The notes: generated from the sequence alone by a model not told the origin. DNA of 34,641 nucleotides from Clostridiaceae bacterium (GCA_016290665.1 JAEEUW010000014.1:1-34641), one strand, 5' to 3'; numbered from the stretch's first letter, positions 1 through 6,216 are shown. Numbers and translations: made by a program.

Positions 1-19
1 AGTCCCTGATGGTGTACCA
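1..19 (+). tRNA. 3' end of a tRNA (truncated by window edge)
   Basis: The first bases read as the end of a T-loop (AGT), a T-stem strand (CCCTG), a seven-base acceptor strand (ATGGTGT), a discriminator A and an encoded CCA. The body of the gene lies before the window, so the amino acid identity cannot be read. It lies six bases before the next tRNA, as expected in a tRNA cluster. Confidence 0.6.
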
Positions 20-25
20 TTAGGC

Positions 26-101
26 GGCCCGTTGGTCAAGTGGCCTAAGACTCCGGCCTCTCACGCCGGCAACAGCGGTTCGAATCCGCTACGGGTCACC
101 A
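26..101 (+). tRNA. tRNA-Glu (anticodon CTC)
   Basis: The acceptor stem GGCCCGT pairs with ACGGGTC (one G-U), with discriminator A and an encoded CCA. The anticodon stem CCGGC/GCCGG encloses the loop CTCTCAC, which places CTC at positions 34-36 and reads GAG (Glu). The T-arm AGCGG-TTCGAAT-CCGCT is perfect. The length is 76 nt including CCA. It sits between another tRNA and 5S rRNA. Confidence 0.92.
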
Positions 102-155
102 TGATTTAGGCAGGTACCTAAACAAAAAAATGCTTTGATCAGAAATTCAAAGCAA

Positions 156-271
<116 letters not shown>

Positions 272-277
272 ACAAAC

Positions 278-302
278 ACCGGTTAAGGACTCCTTGACCG
301 GT
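278..302 (+). other. spacer hairpin between 5S rRNA and tRNA-Asn
   Basis: ACCGGT-T-AAGG pairs with CCTT-G-ACCGGT around a three-base loop. There is no T-run after it, so it is not a typical terminator. The position between 5S and tRNA-Asn suggests a processing stem in a shared transcript (inference). Confidence 0.5.
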
Positions 303-308
303 CATTTT

Positions 309-384
309 GCCTCCTTAGCTCAGTCGGTAGAGCATGCGGCTGTTAACCGCAGGGTCGTTGGTTCGAGTCCAACAGGTGGCGCCA
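309..384 (+). tRNA. tRNA-Asn (anticodon GTT)
   Basis: The acceptor strands are GCCTCCT and AGGTGGC with discriminator G and encoded CCA. The D-arm contains TAGCTCAGTCGGTAGAGC. The anticodon stem TGCGG/CCGCA encloses CTGTTAA, giving GTT (Asn). The T-arm GTTGG-TTCGAGT-CCAAC is perfect. Pair 4-69 is a U-U mismatch, the only irregular pair. The last four bases (GCCA) are also the outer base pairs of the following terminator hairpin. Parts of this tRNA recur in the next 220 bp (see pseudogene at 476-598). Confidence 0.92.
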
Positions 385-424
385 AAGAAAAAACCGTTCC
401 AAAAGGAACGGTTTTTTCTTTGGC
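381..424 (+). terminator. 20-bp perfect hairpin terminator after tRNA-Asn
   Basis: The arm GCCAAAGAAAAAACCGTTCC and its exact reverse complement are separated by AAAA. The run of T in the right arm and the run of A in the left arm make it usable in either direction. It begins inside the tRNA CCA end. Its 28-bp core recurs at 2938-2977, so it belongs to a dispersed hairpin family. Confidence 0.8.
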
Positions 425-475
425 ATTTTCAGTTTTACCCGTACCAACGACCCTTGCGTACAAGGCAGCCACATC

Positions 476-598
476 GCGGCTGTTAACTGTCGCAGGCAAA
501 ACAGTCCGATGGACTGTTTTGCCGTTGCGATGTAATCTCGGTGCGGCAGCACCGAGCACCTTAAAACGGAGTTGGTTCGAGTCCAACAGGTGGCGCCA
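476..598 (+). pseudogene. disrupted partial tRNA-Asn copy
   Basis: GCGGCTGTTAAC plus CGCAGG (476-496) repeats the anticodon arm of the intact tRNA-Asn with a three-base insertion (TGT). After a 74-nt insert, bases 571-598 repeat exactly the last 28 nt of the tRNA (T-arm, acceptor strand, CCA). The insert holds two perfect hairpins: a 13-bp one (495-523) and an 8-bp one (CTCGGTGC/GCACCGAG, 537-556). An outer stem ACATCGC/GCGATGT (471-477 with 527-533) encloses the first hairpin. The 5' acceptor strand and D-arm are absent, so it cannot make a normal tRNA. It could be a decayed duplicate or an attachment-site-like duplication of a tRNA 3' end. Confidence 0.7.
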
Positions 599-631
599 AA
601 AAAATCAGCAACTTCGGTTGCTGATTTTTTT
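599..631 (+). terminator. intrinsic terminator after the tRNA-Asn relic
   Basis: ATCAGCAAC and GTTGCTGAT pair around a TTCG tetraloop, followed by seven T. A-rich sequence precedes it, so it may also act in reverse. It follows the relic CCA directly, as the other terminator follows the intact tRNA. Confidence 0.8.
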
Positions 632-747
632 ATCCAAGCCGCCTTGGCGGGTTGGTATGTAATCACGGCGCGTAGTATACATTTTCGGCCTGGAGCACAC
701 AAAAATTGGAAAAGAGAGAAAAAGCGCCACTGTTTTGCTTTCGCTCC

Positions 748-776
748 TTGAAATTCCATTTATAATAAGATATACT
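748..776 (+). promoter_or_regulatory. sigma-A-type promoter for the membrane-protein pair
   Basis: TTGAAA and TATACT are separated by 17 bp. A second TATAAT-like box (761-766) lies within the spacer but has no matching -35. The promoter is 77 bp before the start codon at 853. Confidence 0.65.
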
Positions 777-852
777 GTAATTGATTTGAGAACGCAATCG
801 GTATTCCGTTTTCAAAGAAAAAACCATTGATTGTTAAAAAGGAGCTGATTCT

Positions 853-1848
853 ATGAACCCGTTTTCACTTGCATGGGAATCTATTCTCCATTTCAGTTTG
901 GCAGATACCCTTGCGCAAATCTCCGAAGCCCTGCACAATCTGCATTTTATTCCATGGTATTCGCTTTCACAGTTGAACTGGAACGATATTATCAAACTGA
1001 TCTCCAGCGGGGATGCCTTTGCAGCAACGCCCTTCGGCGAATACTGCGCCCAATATGCTGCCGTTATGACGAACTGGGCATATACGATGGCAGCCGTCGT
1101 CAGCATCATTATATTGTTGTGCAAACGCAATAAAAAATGGTTTTGGTACGTTTTCTTTGCAATCGTTGCCGTTATGAGCGTTACCTCTGTTGGTATGCAT
1201 ACGGCGGATTACGGAGAGTTTGTTCCTGGAACAATTACGACCAAGCTGCTGGCGAGTTTTGTGGATATGTCCTTTACGGAATTAATGGCGTGGTCAGGCG
1301 TGCTGTGCTTTATTTTTGAGTTTTATACAGACAAAAAAGCACGCAACCGTTTTGCATGGATCGTAACCGCATGGTCGGTTTTCATCTTGCTGATGCTCGC
1401 ATTTGAGGTTTTTGTTCAAAAGAACCGTCCGCTCTGGATCGGCGGCAGGGACGCGCTCGGCTTGCCGTATGATATGGGCGGCGATCACGGTGGCCTTTCC
1501 TTTGCGGAATTCGGTTGCTTTATTACCTGCCTTCCGTTGCTGTTCATCCTGTTTACAAAATTCAAAACCATTCCGAAAAAAGAACGCGGGTTGGTAATCT
1601 TACTGCTTTCCACTTTTGCTCTTGCTTTTGTGATTACTTCGCTTTGGGGCGACAACGAAGTTAACTTCCTGTTGCAGGGTAATCTGCAGGGACATTCGCT
1701 TTGGCACTTGCTGACTGCGATCGGCACCATGCTGGCTGTGATCTGGGTGGATAACCGTACGGAAAATCAAAACCGTCAAAAGGAGATCGATGCAGCTGTG
1801 GAAAAAGCGCTTGCGGAAAAGCAAAAAGTGAATGCCGGAACAGTATAA
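853..1848 (+). CDS. multi-pass membrane protein, CREST/alkaline ceramidase-like
   Basis: A 331-residue protein with about seven hydrophobic segments (roughly 68-90, 97-115, 140-158, 167-187, 215-236, 247-264, 282-298) and a charged Lys/Glu-rich cytosolic tail. The fourth-to-last segment region and the C-terminal helix carry S112-xxx-H116 and H281-xxx-H285. These spacings match the Ser/His and His/His pairs of the CREST membrane hydrolases (alkaline ceramidases, PAQR receptors). Candidate third ligands are D119 and D138. In that family Ser, Asp and three His hold a zinc ion that cleaves amide bonds in lipids. Start chosen at ATG 853 with AAGGAG upstream. It is followed 87 bp later by a second integral membrane protein. 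Base use is clearly more AT-rich than the genes from 3183 on. Family membership is inferred from a motif and topology; a plain membrane protein of unknown role remains possible. Confidence 0.6.
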   Translation: MNPFSLAWESILHFSLADTLAQISEALHNLHFIPWYSLSQLNWNDIIKLISSGDAFAATPFGEYCAQYAAVMTNWAYTMAAVVSIIILLCKRNKKWFWYVFFAIVAVMSVTSVGMHTADYGEFVPGTITTKLLASFVDMSFTELMAWSGVLCFIFEFYTDKKARNRFAWIVTAWSVFILLMLAFEVFVQKNRPLWIGGRDALGLPYDMGGDHGGLSFAEFGCFITCLPLLFILFTKFKTIPKKERGLVILLLSTFALAFVITSLWGDNEVNFLLQGNLQGHSLWHLLTAIGTMLAVIWVDNRTENQNRQKEIDAAVEKALAEKQKVNAGTV

Positions 1849-1935
1849 CGCAGTTTCTTTGTGCTGGCAATGATCCCTCGGACGGAGTCAGATTGATCTG
1901 GATTATCTATCCATGCAGAAAAAGAGGTGTGTTTT

Positions 1936-2730
1936 ATGACTGAAAAGAAATCCTTTGTTGAAAGTAAAGCGTTTGCTTGCTTTGCCCTGATCTTTGGCAT
2001 TTGCGGATTGCTCCTCATGGCGCATCATATCTGCAGTTATGAGAATATTTTGCGACCGTTTATGGATTACCTGATCGAAAACAAGGTCATTACCAACGAC
2101 AAAAGCGGCATTGCGTTTCTCCGGATGTTTACCAATGAATCCAATATTTTGGTGGATCTTTATTTGATCCTGTTTGCGATCGGCGTATTCGGCAGCAAAA
2201 AGCTGTACAAATTTACGCATAATGAGCTGCTGCGCGGCGCGATCACGCTGAATATCGCAGTAACCGGCATTATCTATTTCACCGTGTTGCTGCCGAGCAG
2301 TTCTTCTTTTCCAACGGAGGTCAACGGTGTCAGCACAGGCGGCATGTGGCTATCGACGGTCGTCAATACTTGGGATCATCTGATCACGCCGGTTTTCTTT
2401 ACTGCCTTCTGGTTTTTCCCTGTTGAAAACAAAAAGGTTCCCGTTGTAAAAAACGCGCTATGGTTCCTGATCTATCCCATTTGTTACTTTGTTATGTGCA
2501 TTATCCTGGGCGCGATGGATGGGTTCTATCCGTATCCTTTCCTGAACGGCAGGCAGATGTGGGAGTTTATTCCCGGCTTGAAGGGAACGCCTTATAACTC
2601 CGTGATTGGTATTCTTCTTCTTGTGGCTGTTGTGGTGATCCTTTCCGCTGTCTTCTTTGGGGTCGGCTGCGGACTCAATGCGATCCACAACGCTGTTGTA
2701 AAGAAAACAAAGCGAATCGCTTCAGAGTAA
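1936..2730 (+). CDS. Pr6Pr/AIG1-like six-TM membrane protein
   Basis: A 264-residue protein with six predicted membrane helices. The signature FTNESNILVDLY (about 65-76) and the late motif GFYPYPFL (about 196-203) after a Tyr-Pro...Tyr helix match the bacterial Pr6Pr family. That family is related to human AIG1/ADTRP, which hydrolyse fatty-acid esters of hydroxy fatty acids with an intramembrane Thr and His. The equivalents here would be T66 (in FTNES) and H148 (in WDHLITP), 82 residues apart, close to the 84 in ADTRP as I recall it. ATG 1936 is preferred to GTG 1927 because AAGAGGTG lies at the right distance before it and overlaps the GTG. Likely co-transcribed with the preceding gene; a terminator follows. 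Enzyme activity in bacteria is inference. Confidence 0.75.
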   Translation: MTEKKSFVESKAFACFALIFGICGLLLMAHHICSYENILRPFMDYLIENKVITNDKSGIAFLRMFTNESNILVDLYLILFAIGVFGSKKLYKFTHNELLRGAITLNIAVTGIIYFTVLLPSSSSFPTEVNGVSTGGMWLSTVVNTWDHLITPVFFTAFWFFPVENKKVPVVKNALWFLIYPICYFVMCIILGAMDGFYPYPFLNGRQMWEFIPGLKGTPYNSVIGILLLVAVVVILSAVFFGVGCGLNAIHNAVVKKTKRIASE

Positions 2731-2750
2731 AAAGAGTCCATATCCAAAGG

Positions 2751-2793
2751 AAAAAGCAGGCTGCTATATCAATGGGGCCGCTTTTTCTTTTTC
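2751..2793 (+). terminator. terminator after the Pr6Pr gene
   Basis: AAAAAGC-A-GGC pairs with GCCGCTTTTT across a loop of about 14 nt with one bulge, and the right arm ends in a T-rich run. It lies 20 bp after the stop codon. Confidence 0.65.
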
Positions 2794-2937
2794 CGTCGTA
2801 TACGCATGAAACTTTGCTTCTTGTTGTGCTGAATATGATAAACGTCCGTTTTTGAGTTCAAAAAAAGGCATAGAATTGCAACGTCCCTTTATTCGAACCA
2901 TAAGTGTTCAATTAGTTGGACTTTCGTCACCCAATCA

Positions 2938-2977
2938 CAAAGGAAAAACCGTTCCAAAAGGAACGGTTTTTCCTTTG
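2938..2977. repeat. dispersed perfect hairpin, second copy
   Basis: An 18-bp perfect stem (CAAAGGAAAAACCGTTCC) around AAAA. Its core is identical to the hairpin after tRNA-Asn (381-424), with a small compensated difference further out in the arms (AGAAA/TTTCT against AGGAAA/TTTCCT). No gene ends immediately before it, so it is an orphan bidirectional terminator or a small palindromic repeat. Confidence 0.75.
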
Positions 2978-3121
2978 GCCTCAGATATTTGCCCCGAACC
3001 ACCGACCCCGCGGTTGTGCAAAGCCGTGGGCGGCGCGTCAGCGCCCGCATGCGTGCTGTTTTTTGCCTATCTCCGATGGGCGGGCGGCTCGTTCTCTTTT
3101 GCAGGCGGTTCCCCGCGCCCC

Positions 3122-3150
3122 TTGCATTCCGCCCCGCCGTTTGCTATAAT
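3122..3150 (+). promoter_or_regulatory. promoter for the DUF4434 gene
   Basis: TTGCAT and a perfect TATAAT are separated by 17 bp. The start codon is 33 bp after the -10, with GGAGGG just before it. Confidence 0.75.
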
Positions 3151-3182
3151 GAAACCGAAGCCAACAAACGGAGGGATCCCCT

Positions 3183-4475
3183 ATGCTGAAACGGTTTTTG
3201 AGCGCGTTCTTTGCGCTGGTGACGGCGCTGCTCGGCCACGCGCCGGCGGCGCAGAAGCAGACCGCGCCCGTGTTCACCGGCTCGTTTTTGCAGGCGTGGT
3301 ACTGCGTGGACTGGGACGAAAGCCGCTGGGACGCGGAGATTGACGCGATGAAAGAGGCCGGGCTCGACAAGCTGATTTTGCAGGACACGGCGCAGATGGA
3401 TCTGCGCGGCGGGTGGACCGTCTATTACCCCACGGAGCTCGACGCCCTGCGCGGCCACGGCGGGTACGGCGACGTGATCGAGGGCGCTTTGCGCGCGTGC
3501 CGGAAGGGCGGACTCCGGCTCTTCGTGGGCCTTGCGGGCTTTGAAAGCTGGTGGGTGCTCGGCGGGCTGTTCGGCCAGTATGACAAGGTCTGTTCCGTGA
3601 TGGCCGACATGCAGCGCGAGATTTTCGCGCGCTACCATGAGCGCTATCCCGAGGCCTTTTACGGCTGGTACTTCACGCCGGAGATCAGCAACGTTCCAAC
3701 GATGAAGGCGAGCGTGCCGAGCCTTGCGCGCGGACTGAACCGGGTGCTGGACACCGCGACCGCGCTCGACCCCGCCATGCCCGTGCTGCTGAGCCCCTAT
3801 TTCACCGAATACCTCGCCGTGCCGTCGGTGCTCGCGACCCTGCCGCTGTGGCAAACGCTGCTGGAGACGGCGCATTTCCGCGACGGCGATATCTTCTGCC
3901 CGCAGGACGCCGTGGGCGCGCAGTGGACGCCGCAGCGCGATCTGGAGAAGGTCTGGCAGATGTACCGCGAAGCGGTGGACGGCTGCGGCAAGGAGCTTTG
4001 CCTCTGGGCCAACTGCGAGACCCTGACCGTTGCGCGCAAGGCGATCCCGCTGATGCCGCCGGCCACGGTGGAAACCGTCAACAGCGCCGCCACGCTGGAC
4101 CGCCTCGTCTGGCAGATGCAGATTGCGGCGAAGTATTGCGACGAGATCGTGGCGTTCTCCTATAACCACTACTACTGCCCGCTGACCGGCACGCGCGTCT
4201 ACCACGACTGTTATCTCGATTACCTCAAAAACGGCTGCACGTTGGAACGGGAGGCGCCGACCGCGCCCGAAAACGTGCGCACGGAGGACGGCGTGCTGCG
4301 ATGGGAAGCGGCGAGTGACAACGTCGGCGTAGCGTATTACCTCGTGATGAAAAACGGCAAGGCCGTCGGCCGCGTGGAGGCCGGCGCAGACCTCGCCTTT
4401 GCGGTGAAGCGCGGCAGCTATGCCGTGACCGCGGTGGACGCGGCGGGGAACCGGTCGGCGGCAGTTCCGGCGTAG
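3183..4475 (+). CDS. secreted DUF4434 (TIM-barrel) protein with C-terminal FN3-like domain
   Basis: A 430-residue protein. Residues 1-22 form a signal peptide (basic start, hydrophobic core). Residues about 30-355 match the DUF4434 pattern: GSFLQAWYCVDWD at the start of the barrel, EAGLDKLILQD for strand two, the GWYFTPEI segment, and CPQDAVG later. DUF4434 is a glycosidase-like (beta/alpha)8 barrel whose substrate is not established. The last 75 residues look like a fibronectin type III-like beta domain (APTAPENVRTEDG...). Start is ATG 3183 with GGAGGG upstream. The gene is monocistronic with its own promoter and terminator and is much more GC-rich than the two membrane genes before it. The likely role is at cell-surface polysaccharide (inference). 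Confidence 0.82.
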   Translation: MLKRFLSAFFALVTALLGHAPAAQKQTAPVFTGSFLQAWYCVDWDESRWDAEIDAMKEAGLDKLILQDTAQMDLRGGWTVYYPTELDALRGHGGYGDVIEGALRACRKGGLRLFVGLAGFESWWVLGGLFGQYDKVCSVMADMQREIFARYHERYPEAFYGWYFTPEISNVPTMKASVPSLARGLNRVLDTATALDPAMPVLLSPYFTEYLAVPSVLATLPLWQTLLETAHFRDGDIFCPQDAVGAQWTPQRDLEKVWQMYREAVDGCGKELCLWANCETLTVARKAIPLMPPATVETVNSAATLDRLVWQMQIAAKYCDEIVAFSYNHYYCPLTGTRVYHDCYLDYLKNGCTLEREAPTAPENVRTEDGVLRWEAASDNVGVAYYLVMKNGKAVGRVEAGADLAFAVKRGSYAVTAVDAAGNRSAAVPA

Positions 4476-4488
4476 GGGGGCGTACAAC

Positions 4489-4530
4489 AGAACAAAAAAG
4501 CAGTCGGGAAAAGGGCTGCTTTTTTGGTTC
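4489..4530 (+). terminator. terminator after the DUF4434 gene
   Basis: AAAAAAGCAG pairs with CTGCTTTTTT around a 13-nt loop, giving a T-run in the right arm. It starts about 15 bp after the stop codon. Confidence 0.75.
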
Positions 4531-4608
4531 ATATTTCTTTTTCAAATTTATGATACTTTTATGAGAATCCTATGATATAGTAGGTGGCGTGAGAGAAGGG
4601 GAGATTCC

Positions 4609-5514
4609 ATGTCCGGCAAAAAAAGAACTTTCAAGGATTACGCGGTGCTGTGCCTGTCGGTGCTGGCGGGCAACGCGCTTCTGGCGTTTCTGGTGGCGGC
4701 GTTCGTGCTGCCGCGGGGCATCCTTATGGGCGGCACCACCGGCATCGGTATCGTGCTGTCTAAGGTGACGGGGCAGGATACGGCGCTGTTCGTGTTTTTG
4801 CTCAACGTGGCGCTGCTGCTGTTCGGGCTGTTCGTGCTGGGCCGGCGCTTCTTCTTTTCCACCGCGGCGAGCTCGGTGCTCTATCCGGCGTTTCTGGCGC
4901 TGTTTCAGCGGATCCCCGGCATCGGCGCGCTGACCGACAACGACCTGCTCGCGGCCATCTTTGCGGGCTGTCTGCTGGGCGTGTCGCTCGGGCTCGTGAT
5001 GCGCGTCGGCTCCTCCACGGGCGGCATGGACGTGGTCAACCTCGTGTTCCACAAGTGGTTCCATTTCCCCATCGCCGTGCTGGTGTGGGTGTCGGACCTC
5101 GTCGTGATCGGCGGACAGGCGATCTTCGCCGGGCCAGAAAGCACGCTGCTCGGTATCCTCGTGCTGCTGCTCGAGACCATCGTGCTCGACCGGGTGATGC
5201 TGCTGGGTCAGTCGCAGCTGCAGATCTACGTGATCTCCGACAAATTCGAGCAGATCCGCGCGCGGCTGCTGCATGAGCTGGGCCTCGGCGTCACGATGAC
5301 GCTGATTGAAACGGGCCTTTTGGGCAAGCAGCAAAAGGGCGTGCTGTGCGTGGTGCACCCGCGCCAGCTTTACGCCGTGACGGCCTGCATCCGCGAAGAG
5401 GACCCGCTCTCGTTTATCACGATCACCAAGATCAAGGAGGTCCACGGCAAGGGCTTCACGCTGGAGCGCACCGCGGCGCAGATTGAAAATAACAGCTCCG
5501 AACCCGGAGCATGA
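4609..5514 (+). CDS. YitT family membrane protein (DUF161-DUF2179)
   Basis: A 301-residue protein. Residues about 12-205 hold five to six membrane helices of the YitT/DUF161 type, with the loop motifs GGTTGIGIVLSK and GSSTGGMD that mark this family. Residues about 215-285 form the soluble DUF2179 domain (LQIYVISDK... ITITKIKEVHGKGF). The family is widespread in Firmicutes and its transport or signalling role is not firmly established. Start ATG 4609 is preceded by GAAGGGGAG. The next gene begins 13 bp after the stop, so the two are likely co-transcribed. I could not find a convincing -35 upstream, although TATGATATAG lies about 30 bp before the start. Confidence 0.88.
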   Translation: MSGKKRTFKDYAVLCLSVLAGNALLAFLVAAFVLPRGILMGGTTGIGIVLSKVTGQDTALFVFLLNVALLLFGLFVLGRRFFFSTAASSVLYPAFLALFQRIPGIGALTDNDLLAAIFAGCLLGVSLGLVMRVGSSTGGMDVVNLVFHKWFHFPIAVLVWVSDLVVIGGQAIFAGPESTLLGILVLLLETIVLDRVMLLGQSQLQIYVISDKFEQIRARLLHELGLGVTMTLIETGLLGKQQKGVLCVVHPRQLYAVTACIREEDPLSFITITKIKEVHGKGFTLERTAAQIENNSSEPGA

Positions 5515-5527
5515 AAGGAAGATATTT

Positions 5528-5965
5528 ATGATGAAAGCATTTTTCGCCAAGATCACGGCCTTTTTCCTCGCGATCCTCGCGTTCTTCGGCATTGCGCCCA
5601 AGACGCCCGCGCCGGAGGTCACCATCGGCAACGACGGCTACGCCATCATCGAGCACGGCGTGCAGTTTTCGTTTGACGCCAACGCGACCACGGGCTTCAG
5701 CTGGACGCAGAAGACCGACGGCGGCAGCGTGATTCTGGAAAAGGAATTTTACACCTCTCCCAAAACGGAAGAGCACGGCGTTGCCATGGCGGGGCAGGGC
5801 GGCACGCAGTATTACAACTACCGCGCCGTGACCCCCGGCACGACCACCATCACCTTCACCTATCAGCGGCCGTGGGAGCAGGAGCCGCCGGCGAAGACCT
5901 ATGTGGCGGTCGTGGTTGTGGCGAACGATCTGTCGGTACAGGTTGCGAGCTTTGAGGCGAAGTAA
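5528..5965 (+). CDS. chagasin-like (I42) cysteine protease inhibitor, secreted
   Basis: A 145-residue protein with an N-terminal hydrophobic segment (residues about 3-22) that looks like a signal peptide or anchor. The rest has the three loops of the chagasin/I42 fold: NATTGFSW (matching the NPTTGY-W loop), a Gly-rich central loop (MAGQGGTQYYNY), and QRPWE (matching RPW). Family members block papain-type cysteine proteases by inserting these loops into the active-site cleft. The track ORF starts at 5483 inside yitT; ATG 5528 (or 5531) is chosen because AAAGGAAG lies just upstream and gives a signal peptide at the N terminus. No cysteine protease is encoded in the window. It may protect the cell from its own or host proteases (inference). 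Confidence 0.82.
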   Translation: MMKAFFAKITAFFLAILAFFGIAPKTPAPEVTIGNDGYAIIEHGVQFSFDANATTGFSWTQKTDGGSVILEKEFYTSPKTEEHGVAMAGQGGTQYYNYRAVTPGTTTITFTYQRPWEQEPPAKTYVAVVVVANDLSVQVASFEAK

Positions 5966-6021
5966 GCATAGCCCCCCTTCGTCCGTTCCTGCATTTTTCT
6001 GCGCATTGGATCACACGCCCT

Positions 6022-6050
6022 TTGCTTTTTCGGGGCGGATATGATACACT
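6022..6050 (+). promoter_or_regulatory. promoter of structured leader 1
   Basis: TTGCTT and TACACT are separated by 17 bp, with ATATGATA across the spacer/-10 junction. The same arrangement (TTGCTT, 17 bp, TAAAGT, with ATATGATA) occurs before leader 2 at 17841. The leader stem begins five bases after the -10, so transcription should start at or just inside it. Confidence 0.7.
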
Positions 6051-6055
6051 GAAAG

Positions 6056-6216
6056 CGCCAAACAATAAACGGATCCCCCGCATATCCAAATACAAAACGA
6101 GACACACTCTGAAAAAAGTGCGTCCCGCTTCTTCGTTTTGTATTTGGAACAAGGGGTTTATTGTTTGGCGACAATGGGACGGCATTTTTTGTGCGTCCCA
6201 TGCGGACGCATTTTTT
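6056..6216 (+). ncRNA. structured leader 1: putative cis-regulatory RNA with attenuator
   Basis: A 15-bp closing stem (CGCCAAACAATAAAC, 6056-6070, with 6156-6170) and a 15-bp second stem (CCAAATACAAAACGA, 6086-6100, with 6133-6147) are separated by an asymmetric internal loop containing CGCATA. A terminal hairpin (GAC-CACT/AGTG-GTC) caps it. Downstream, TGGGACG/CGTCCCA (6175-6181 with 6194-6200) and TGCGTCC/GGACGCA plus six T (6192-6216) share bases and are mutually exclusive, the usual antiterminator and terminator pair. The start codon follows at 6239. It is not a class I recognise. See leader 2 at 17875 for the comparative support. Confidence 0.7.

Larger units (their letters stand above)
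385..852. other. gene-free region downstream of the RNA cluster
   Basis: No credible protein gene is present. The ORFs in the track here are tRNA-derived readings. Contents in order are: the tRNA-Asn terminator; a 12-nt antisense match to tRNA-Asn (443-454 against 351-362); the disrupted tRNA-Asn copy (476-598) with nested hairpins; a second terminator (599-631); and about 115 bp with nothing recognisable. The promoter at 748-776 and an AT-rich leader to the gene at 853 complete the region. Confidence 0.7.
2731..3182. other. intergenic region between membrane-protein unit and DUF4434 gene
   Basis: Holds the terminator at 2751-2793, an AT-rich stretch with a promoter-like TTGCTT...ATATGATAAA (about 2815-2842, spacer too long for a confident call), the dispersed hairpin at 2938-2977, a GC-rich stretch of no recognised content, and the promoter at 3122-3150. 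The 163-aa ORF of the track (2852-3343) crosses the hairpin and overlaps the real gene, so it is not called. Confidence 0.6.

Noticed and set aside
2852-3343. 163-aa + strand ORF before the DUF4434 gene
   Set aside because: It runs through the dispersed hairpin and the promoter and overlaps the true gene in another frame.
6056-6170. Leader 1 as a MITE with terminal inverted repeats CGCCAAACA
   Set aside because: The similarity to leader 2 extends outward into promoter and attenuator, and no target-site duplication is visible; kept as a minor alternative only.
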